Shown: positions 7,001-15,883 of the stretch, one piece after another
How the letters are laid out: each line of letters begins with the position of its first letter
Numbering within the stretch: the first letter of the stretch is position 1
Origin: JANRKF01 sp964518725
Lineage (GTDB): Bacteria > Pseudomonadota > Alphaproteobacteria > Rickettsiales > SXRF01
Length of the DNA stretch: 15,883 nucleotides
Direction: 5' to 3'
NCBI GenBank assembly: GCA_964518725.1
Contig: CAZFKP010000034.1
Coordinates: forward strand, 1 to 15,883
The notes under the pieces: model-generated
What the model saw: only the letters and a program-made list of their open reading frames with translations
What the model was told of the DNA's origin: nothing
Database searches by the model: none
Made by a program: the position numbers and the translations under genes

Positions 7001-8217
7001 CCAAAGACCGCGACGACGAACGCGCCATCATTGAGCGTTATGTCTACACGCGCCTGCAAGAGCTGCTCGAAGGCAAGAAGCCAGTCTCCGGCCCGAAAAA
7101 CTACAAAACGGGCGGCATGCTGAAAGCCGAAGACCTTGCGTCTTATACCAAGGGCCAGTGGTGGCAGTTTGTGGTAAAAGACGACGCGGTCATGAGCGAA
7201 ATCGAGGGTCTGAAAAAACAACTCGATGGCGCGATTTCCCGCATTAACCATAAGTTCGAAGAAAAAGTCGGCAAGGTGCAGGCCGGTGACGATCTGATGC
7301 CAGGCGTGCTGAAAATGGTGAAGGTGTTTGTTGCGGTAAAACGCAAACTCCAGCCCGGCGATAAAATGGCCGGACGCCATGGTAACAAAGGGGTGATCTC
7401 GCGCATTGTTCCGGTGGAAGATATGCCCTATCTGGAAGACGGCACCTCGGCGGATATTGTGCTGAACCCGCTGGGTGTTCCTTCGCGCATGAACGTGGGG
7501 CAGATTCTGGAAACCCACCTTGGCTGGGCGTCGGCTGGCATCGGCAAGCAAATCCGTGAAATGCTGGATGATCTGCAGGACAAAAACGCCAAATCCGTAT
7601 CGGCGAAAAAACTGCGCGAGTTTCTGAGCGAAACCTACGAAGATAAAGCGACGCAAAAAGAAATCGGCGGCATGTCGGATGGTGAAGTGCTCGAACTCGC
7701 GGGCAATTTACGCAAAGGTGTTCCTTTCGCAACGCCGGTGTTTGACGGTGCAAAGGAAGAAGACATCGTGCATTGGCTGAAAAAAGCTGGTCACGATTCC
7801 TCTGGCCAGGTACAGCTCTACGATGGCCGTACCGGCGATCCGTTCGACCGAAAAACCACCGTGGGCTACATCTACATGCTGAAGCTTCACCACCTCGTGG
7901 ACGACAAAATCCACGCCCGTTCGATTGGGCCGTACTCGCTCGTCACCCAGCAGCCGCTCGGTGGTAAGTCGCAGTTCGGCGGACAGCGCTTCGGGGAGAT
8001 GGAGTGCTGGGCGCTTCAGGCTTACGGTGCAGCGTATACGCTGCAGGAAATGCTCACCGTGAAATCCGATGACGTGGCGGGCCGTAGCAAAATCTACGAA
8101 TCGCTGGTGCGCGGTGATAACAGCTTCGAATCAGGTATTCCTGAGTCGTTCCACGTGATGGTGAAAGAGCTTCGGTCGCTGGGTCTCAATGTCGAGCTGA
8201 TCGAGAAAGAAGTCTGA
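4093..8217 (+). CDS. rpoB: DNA-directed RNA polymerase subunit beta
   Basis: The beta subunit forms one pincer and half of the active-site cleft of RNA polymerase. The 1374-residue product has the usual alphaproteobacterial length and a normal start ([10 protein letters not shown], then [15 protein letters not shown]). The rifampicin pocket runs from Gly521 (E. coli Gly507): [20 protein letters not shown], with the equivalents of Asp516, His526 and Ser531 unchanged. [12 protein letters not shown] (819-830) holds the acidic pair Glu826-Asp827, and [12 protein letters not shown] (1089-1100) holds Lys1091 and Lys1099, matching E. coli Lys1065 and Lys1073. The C-terminal clamp segment ([20 protein letters not shown]) is complete. 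AAGG lies five bases before the ATG. It follows rplL by 158 bases containing an attenuator-like hairpin and precedes rpoC by 73 bases; the two subunits are not fused. Confidence 0.99.
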   Translation: [1374 protein letters not shown]

Positions 8218-8226
8218 GTTTAAAGT

Positions 8227-8248
8227 TGACCCGGGGCAACCCGGGTCA
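8227..8248 (+). repeat. GNRA-tetraloop hairpin in the rpoB-rpoC gap
   Basis: TGACCCGGG (8227-8235) pairs perfectly with CCCGGGTCA (8240-8248) around a GCAA tetraloop, a very stable 9-bp hairpin. The downstream sequence is not T-rich, so it should not terminate transcription. It could protect the 3' end of an rpoB mRNA or mark a processing point between rpoB and rpoC; both are inference. Confidence 0.6.
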
Positions 8249-8270
8249 CGTTACTTACAAAAGTTACATA

Positions 8271-8281
8271 CCTTTTAAAGG
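8271..8281 (+). promoter_or_regulatory. Palindrome overlapping the rpoC ribosome-binding site
   Basis: The sequence CCTTTTAAAGG is a perfect palindrome apart from its centre base. Its right half contains the AAAGGA (8277-8282) ribosome-binding site, eight bases before the rpoC ATG. The left half CCTTT is an exact anti-Shine-Dalgarno, but the arms are too close for a normal intramolecular hairpin, so pairing would need another strand or a different partner. Confidence 0.4.
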
Positions 8282-8290
8282 ATACGGAAC

Positions 8291-12484
<4,194 letters not shown>

Positions 12485-12488
12485 CATA

Positions 12489-12516
12489 AAAAGACCCGGC
12501 TTTTGCCGGGTCTTTT
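12489..12516 (+). terminator. Intrinsic terminator of the rpoC operon
   Basis: AAAAGACCCGGC (12489-12500) pairs perfectly with GCCGGGTCTTTT (12505-12516) around TTTT. The GC-rich core followed by a T-run, five bases after the rpoC stop, is a textbook rho-independent terminator. The left A-run makes it potentially active on the opposite strand too. It ends just 12 bases before the rlmB start codon. Confidence 0.93.
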
Positions 12517-12528
12517 GTTATTACCGCC

Positions 12529-13245
12529 ATGAAGCATTCCCCTAAGACTGTGCATTTTCTATTCGGCACCCACGCCTGTCTGGCAGCGCTTGCTAATCCC
12601 ATGCGTAAAATCAAGCGCGTGCTGGCTACCAAGCAAACACAAGAAGAATTGGTGGGCAGAGTCAACGCCCAGCTGGCCGACAGCAGGCAGCTCGATAACT
12701 TACTGCCGCCGGGCAGCGTGCATCAGGGAATTGTGATTGAATGTGAGCCGTTGCAACAGCCGAATTTGTCAGATTGGCTGGCGCATGGTGAGAACAAGCC
12801 GGTACTGATCCTGGATCAGGTCACTGATCCGCACAATGTCGGCGCGATTTTACGTTCTGCCGCCGCCTTCGATGTGGGTGCCGTGATTTCTACCGACCGC
12901 CATGCCCCGCACGAAACCGGCGTGATGGCAAAGACCGCAAGCGGTGCGATGGAGTTCGTGCCCTATATTATGGTGGCGAACCTCGTGCAGGCGATCGAGC
13001 ACATCAAGAAATCCGGTTACTGGATTTATGGGTTGGATGGCGAAGCAACGCAGGCAATCCATCAGGTCAAGTTCGACGCCAAAACGGCGCTGGTGATGGG
13101 CGCCGAGGGCAAGGGGCTGCGCCGCCTCACGGGCGAGCGTTGCGATATGCTGGTAAAGCTGCCGATGAGCGATAAAATGGAAAGCCTCAATGTTTCCAAT
13201 GCGGCCGCGATTGCCATGTACGAAGTGTTTCGGATGATTAAATGA
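12529..13245 (+). CDS. rlmB: 23S rRNA (guanosine-2'-O)-methyltransferase, RlmB type (TrmH/SpoU family)
   Basis: RlmB uses S-adenosylmethionine to 2'-O-methylate a guanosine of the 23S P loop (G2251 in E. coli) during 50S assembly. The 238-residue product has the N-terminal L30e-like substrate-binding domain (LFGTHACLAAL and NPMRKIKRVLAT, then LPPGSVHQGI) and the C-terminal knotted SPOUT domain. SpoU motif 1 is DPHNVGAILRSA with Asn103 and Arg109, motif 2 is MGAEGKGLRR (190-199) with Glu193, and motif 3 is LPMSDKMESLNVSNA (211-225). All catalytic positions are present. ATG at 12529 keeps the conserved FGTHA segment, but there is no Shine-Dalgarno sequence and the rpoC terminator ends 12 bases upstream. 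Its last bases overlap the next gene (ATGA). SpoU family is certain; RlmB rather than a paralogue is very likely. Confidence 0.93.
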   Translation: MKHSPKTVHFLFGTHACLAALANPMRKIKRVLATKQTQEELVGRVNAQLADSRQLDNLLPPGSVHQGIVIECEPLQQPNLSDWLAHGENKPVLILDQVTDPHNVGAILRSAAAFDVGAVISTDRHAPHETGVMAKTASGAMEFVPYIMVANLVQAIEHIKKSGYWIYGLDGEATQAIHQVKFDAKTALVMGAEGKGLRRLTGERCDMLVKLPMSDKMESLNVSNAAAIAMYEVFRMIK

Positions 13246-13736
13246 CGATCCGGTTGTTGACCCTTGATGATCTCGCCTTATTTCATGCGCTTCGCTTGCG
13301 TGCTTGTCGTGAAGAGCCTGCGGCATTCATGGAAGCCTATGAAGAGCTGGTGGATAAGCCGCTGATCGAATTCGCCAAATATTTTGACAATGGCTGGATT
13401 GCGGGCGCCTTTACCGAGGGGAAATTAGTGGGTGCTGCCGGGTTATTTAGGCATAAAGGGCTTAAAGTTCAGCACAAGGGCACATTGTGGAATGTGTATG
13501 TCGCGCCGGAGGCTCGTAGCAGGGGGCTTGCCCGCGGCTGTATCGAGATGGTTCTGGGAGAGGCGAGGCGCGCCGGGCTAGAATGTGTGCATCTCAGCAC
13601 CACGGCCGCCGATCCCATCACTGTTTCTCTCTATAAAAGCCTCGGATTCGAGCCATGGGGCGTCGAGAAGCATATCCTGAAATTAGCAGACGGTACCTAT
13701 GTTGACGATGTCGTGATGGCAAAAACGCTAACTTAG
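13242..13736 (+). CDS. GNAT-family N-acetyltransferase
   Basis: This 164-residue protein has the GNAT fold signature, so it should transfer an acetyl group from acetyl-CoA to an amine of unknown substrate. The N-terminus has the usual beta1-alpha1 pattern (IRLLTLDDLALFHALRLRA), GKLVGAAGLF (60-69) is the beta2-beta3 region, and motif A is WNVYVAPEARSRGLAR (83-98) with the pyrophosphate-binding loop RSRGLA (92-97). STTAADPITVSLYKSLGFEP is the C-terminal motif B, with the Tyr that often acts as general acid. The ATG overlaps the rlmB stop as ATGA, implying coupled translation. Its stop overlaps the nusG stop on the other strand. It does not look like RimI; acetylation of a protein or small molecule is equally possible. 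Confidence 0.88.
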   Translation: MTIRLLTLDDLALFHALRLRACREEPAAFMEAYEELVDKPLIEFAKYFDNGWIAGAFTEGKLVGAAGLFRHKGLKVQHKGTLWNVYVAPEARSRGLARGCIEMVLGEARRAGLECVHLSTTAADPITVSLYKSLGFEPWGVEKHILKLADGTYVDDVVMAKTLT

Positions 13737-14275
13737 GAGGCTACTTTCTCTACCTGGCCATATTCCAGATCGACTGGCGTGGCGCGACCAAAGATCGAAA
13801 CCGACACTTTCACGCGCTGTTTTTCCTCGTCCACCCCTTCGATCAGGCCGACAAACGATTCGAACGGCCCTTCGGTGATTTTTACTTGTTCGCCGATCTC
13901 GAACGTAATCGTCGATCGGCTTGGCGTCACGCCATCGCGCACTTGCGCGAAAATGGATTCCGCTTCTTTCTCAGTGATTGGTACCGGACGGCCGCCTTTG
14001 CCGCCGCCAAGGAAGCCCGTTACTTTGGCGGTGTTTTTCACCATATGCCAGGTGGCATCGGTCAGCTCCATTTTCACCAGTACATAGCCAGGGAAGAACT
14101 TGCGCTCGGCCTGCATCTTCTTGCCGCGGCGCACTTCGGTCACTTCTTCCGTCGGTACGACCACATCTTCGATCATCGCCGAAAGGTTCTTTTGTACGGT
14201 TTGCTCCCTGATCGCCTGAGCGACTTTTTTCTCAAAGCCGGAATGTGCTTGCACGATATACCAACGTTGCGCCAT
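13733..14275 (-). CDS. nusG: Transcription termination/antitermination factor NusG
   Basis: NusG binds the RNA polymerase clamp, suppresses pausing, and links polymerase to Rho or to ribosomal protein S10. The 180-residue product matches the family length. The NGN domain (about 1-120) starts RWYIVQAHSGFEKKV and has FFPGYVLVKMEL and NTAKVTGFLGG; the C-terminal KOW domain (about 125-180) has FEIGEQVKITEGPFESFVG and ends EYGQVEKV. The ribosome-binding site AGGAGA (14282-14287) is strong and the gap after secE is 18 bases, so the two genes form an operon. In most bacteria nusG lies just upstream of rplK on the same strand; here it lies on the opposite strand after rpoC, tail to tail with a GNAT gene and sharing overlapping stop codons. 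I see no terminator after it. Confidence 0.98.
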   Translation of the reverse strand: MAQRWYIVQAHSGFEKKVAQAIREQTVQKNLSAMIEDVVVPTEEVTEVRRGKKMQAERKFFPGYVLVKMELTDATWHMVKNTAKVTGFLGGGKGGRPVPITEKEAESIFAQVRDGVTPSRSTITFEIGEQVKITEGPFESFVGLIEGVDEEKQRVKVSVSIFGRATPVDLEYGQVEKVAS

Positions 14276-14293
14276 CGAAATTCTCCTAAATGC

Positions 14294-14476
14294 CTATAAA
14301 CCTAAAATTGCGCGGATGACGGCATTAACCGTCACATCAACCACGATAAAGAATGTTGCCGCAATGGCGACCATCACCAGCACCATACCCGTGGAAACCA
14401 TGGTTTCCTTGCGGCTTGGCCAGGTAATTTTGCCTGCTTCGGAGCGGACTTCTCGGACAAATTTCGCGGGGTTCAT
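14294..14476 (-). CDS. secE: Preprotein translocase subunit SecE
   Basis: SecE clamps the SecY channel in the inner membrane. The product is 60 residues with one membrane segment, the short form common in alphaproteobacteria (the E. coli protein has two extra helices). The amphipathic helix (about 3-16) leads into the family signature ITWPSRKE (17-24), followed by the membrane helix at about 28-50 with the conserved Asp47. ATG at 14476 is chosen; a longer frame reaching 14689 would be read through the antisense of tRNA-Trp and is spurious. The ribosome-binding region is weak (AAAGAAAG about 12 bases upstream). nusG follows after 18 bases. A promoter is visible 40 bases upstream on the minus strand. 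Confidence 0.95.
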   Translation of the reverse strand: MNPAKFVREVRSEAGKITWPSRKETMVSTGMVLVMVAIAATFFIVVDVTVNAVIRAILGL

Positions 14477-14515
14477 GCGTACAACACTTTCTTTGAATAC
14501 GGGGGGAAGGCAAGC

Positions 14516-14543
14516 CTTATAGCCTATCATGGCACAAATGCAA
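14516..14543 (-). promoter_or_regulatory. Promoter of secE-nusG
   Basis: On the minus strand TTGCAT (14543-14538), a 16-base spacer, and TATAAG (14521-14516), identical in its -10 to the rplK promoter and sharing CGCTTGC around the -35. Transcription would start near 14509, about 33 bases before the secE ATG. It lies back to back with the tRNA-Trp promoter. Confidence 0.6.
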
Positions 14544-14555
14544 GCGGTTTTGCTA

Positions 14556-14583
14556 TTGCGCGGGCGCTTTTTTTGTGTAGATT
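14556..14583 (+). promoter_or_regulatory. Promoter of tRNA-Trp
   Basis: TTGCGC (14556-14561), 16 bases, then TAGATT (14578-14583), placing the start near 14590, about seven bases before the mature tRNA. The -35 is the same hexamer as at rplK. The -10 matches TATAAT at four of six positions. It is divergent from the secE promoter with the two -35 regions 12 bases apart. Confidence 0.5.
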
Positions 14584-14596
14584 CGCTAGTCCTTGT

Positions 14597-14672
<76 letters not shown>

Positions 14673-14792
14673 TTATTTATGTATATCAATATATTATAAG
14701 AATTAGCCGGAGCGTGAGCGGAGGTGCAATCGGACGATGTTACCTGTTGTCCATAAACTCAATATTAATCATAAATCTATAGCGTAAGGGGT

Positions 14793-15770
14793 ATGATTTA
14801 CCTCTTCTACAAAACCGAATATGGAGCCTCTTCTGCGATAATCGGAGCGGAGGATACGTTGCCTGAGGGTACGATCTGGGTCGATATCGTCAATCCGACA
14901 CTCGAAGAAGAGCGCAGCATCGAAACCCAGCTTGGCATTGCTATTCCGTCCAAGGAAGAGGTATGGAAAAACGAGGTGCTCAATCGTTTTTATAAAGAAG
15001 ACGGTGTGGCCTATATGACGGCGGCGCTCATCACCAAGATGGATTCGCCCTATCCGCAAACCAGTGCCGTGACCTTTATCTTGGGCGTGGGGTATCTGGT
15101 GACGATCCGCTATATTTCGCCAACGTCGTTCCAGAATTTCTCGCAACGCGTGCTCCGCTATCCGAATAATTTCAGCAATGGCGCCGAGGTCATGGAGGGA
15201 CTGATGGAAGAAATCATCACCCGCGTTGCTCATAACTCAGAAGTAGTGGTGGAGGTGCTCGATGCGCTGTCACACGATATTTTTGGCGCCACCACATTTG
15301 AAACCAACCGCAAGAACCCATCGCAGCTCATGCAGGCGGTGTTGCGGCGGCTTGGCACCTGCAATGATCTCAATTCAAAAATCAATGAAAGTCTGCACAG
15401 CATCAATCGCCTACTACATTATTTCCGGGAAGTGCAAGGTGCCGGCAGCGACGTTGACCATGCGATCCACCGACTGACGACGGATGCGATGGCGCTGACC
15501 AAGCAAACAGACTTCCTGGCCGATAAGATTACGTTCCAGCTGGACGCAACGCTTGGCATGATCAACGTCGAGCAGAACCTGATCATTAAGATTTTCTCGG
15601 TGGTTGCGGTGTTTTTCTTACCACCGACGCTGGTATCGTCTATTTACGGCATGAATTTCCAGCACATGCCTGAGCTTGGTTGGGATTTCGGCTATCCGGT
15701 TGCTATTGGATTCATGCTGATGTGCGCCCTGGTTCCCTACCTGTACTTCCGCAAAAAAGGTTGGCTGTAA
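14793..15770 (+). CDS. corA: CorA-family magnesium/divalent-cation transporter
   Basis: CorA forms a homopentameric inner-membrane channel for magnesium (also cobalt and nickel). The 325-residue product has the expected layout: a cytoplasmic alpha/beta domain with TLEEERSIETQLGIAIPSKE and MTAALI, a long helical stalk, and two C-terminal membrane helices at about 264-284 and 301-319. The signature YGMNFQHMPEL starts at Tyr285, with the selectivity motif Gly-Met-Asn at 286-288, and the basic tail FRKKGWL follows. ATG at 14793 is the only plausible start because an in-frame TAA lies 21 bases upstream; the ribosome-binding sequence AAGGGG is unusually close, only one base from the ATG. It converges with tuf across a shared terminator. 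A CorA-like efflux paralogue cannot be excluded. Confidence 0.94.
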   Translation: MIYLFYKTEYGASSAIIGAEDTLPEGTIWVDIVNPTLEEERSIETQLGIAIPSKEEVWKNEVLNRFYKEDGVAYMTAALITKMDSPYPQTSAVTFILGVGYLVTIRYISPTSFQNFSQRVLRYPNNFSNGAEVMEGLMEEIITRVAHNSEVVVEVLDALSHDIFGATTFETNRKNPSQLMQAVLRRLGTCNDLNSKINESLHSINRLLHYFREVQGAGSDVDHAIHRLTTDAMALTKQTDFLADKITFQLDATLGMINVEQNLIIKIFSVVAVFFLPPTLVSSIYGMNFQHMPELGWDFGYPVAIGFMLMCALVPYLYFRKKGWL

Positions 15771-15771
15771 C

Positions 15772-15811
15772 TAATAAAAAAGGGCGGTAAATTCCCCGCC
15801 CTTTTTTATTA
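15772..15811. terminator. Bidirectional terminator between corA and tuf
   Basis: A perfect 16-bp inverted repeat: TAATAAAAAAGGGCGG (15772-15787) and CCGCCCTTTTTTATTA (15796-15811) around TAAATTCC. A GC core with an A-run on one side and a T-run on the other serves both directions, ending corA on plus (two bases after its stop) and tuf on minus (16 bases after its stop). Confidence 0.95.
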
Positions 15812-15827
15812 ATGATGGCGGCGGGAA

Positions 15828-15883
15828 CTACGCCAAGATCTTAGCGACGACGCCGGAGCCGATGGTGCGGCCGCCTTCGCGGA
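15828..15883 (-). CDS. tuf: Elongation factor Tu, C-terminal end (partial)
   Basis: The minus strand from the window edge to a TAG at 15828-15830 encodes REGGRTIGSGVVAKILA, the C-terminus of bacterial EF-Tu, whose family ending is REGGRTVGAGVV followed by a short hydrophobic tail. EF-Tu delivers aminoacyl-tRNA to the ribosome as a GTP complex. Only 17 residues are visible, so intactness cannot be judged. In alphaproteobacteria tuf often precedes trnW-secE-nusG-rplK; here it still precedes secE-nusG on the minus strand, but corA and an inverted trnW lie between them. The identity is secure despite the short length because this tail is highly conserved. Confidence 0.92.
   Translation of the reverse strand, partial: REGGRTIGSGVVAKILA

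Noticed and set aside
4036..7656. Several long minus-strand frames over rpoB (for example 4036-4863, 6118-6747 and 6877-7656)
   Set aside because: All are antisense shadows of rpoB with no start signals and biased composition.
14556..14577. GCGCGGGCGC followed by seven T residues, terminator-like, upstream of tRNA-Trp
   Set aside because: The stem would be only about three base pairs with a tight loop, and no gene on the plus strand ends just before it; it fits better as the -35 and spacer of the tRNA promoter.

Overview
The window is a chromosomal housekeeping segment from an alphaproteobacterium. RpoB and RpoC are separate full-length proteins, the RpoB rifampicin-pocket segment reads [20 protein letters not shown], the ribosomal proteins are typically alphaproteobacterial, and trnW lies beside secE close to tuf. 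The genus cannot be fixed from the sequence. There is no mobile element, CRISPR array, rRNA or phage signature. Almost all of the DNA is coding and no gap exceeds 300 bases.

Left part (1-1634, minus strand): folD (one-carbon/folate metabolism) is followed by two unrecognised genes. One encodes a 168-residue protein with two glycine-zipper hydrophobic segments. The other starts 9 bases further on and runs off the window edge.

Middle part (1635-12516, plus strand): rplK-rplA-rplJ-rplL-rpoB-rpoC supplies ribosomal proteins L11, L1, L10 and L7/L12 and the beta and beta' subunits of RNA polymerase. It starts from a promoter with a GC-rich discriminator (TTGCGC-N17-TATAAG), has a foldable leader that may be an L1 autoregulatory site, an attenuator-like hairpin between rplL and rpoB, a tetraloop hairpin between rpoB and rpoC, and a strong intrinsic terminator after rpoC.

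Right part (12529-15883): rlmB (23S rRNA 2'-O-methyltransferase) and an overlapping GNAT acetyltransferase run on plus. nusG and secE run towards them on minus, and the GNAT and nusG stop codons overlap. Divergent from secE are tRNA-Trp(CCA) and corA on plus. corA converges on the 3' end of tuf (minus) across a 16-bp bidirectional terminator.

The main oddity is gene order. In most alphaproteobacteria tuf-trnW-secE-nusG lies directly upstream of rplK in the same direction. Here secE-nusG (and tuf) lie downstream of rpoC in reverse orientation, trnW is flipped relative to them, and rlmB, a GNAT gene and corA are interleaved. No wholly new system is evident. The least explained coding content is the two-gene unit at 1-673. 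The regulatory elements of the L11-rpoBC operon are the other points worth checking.
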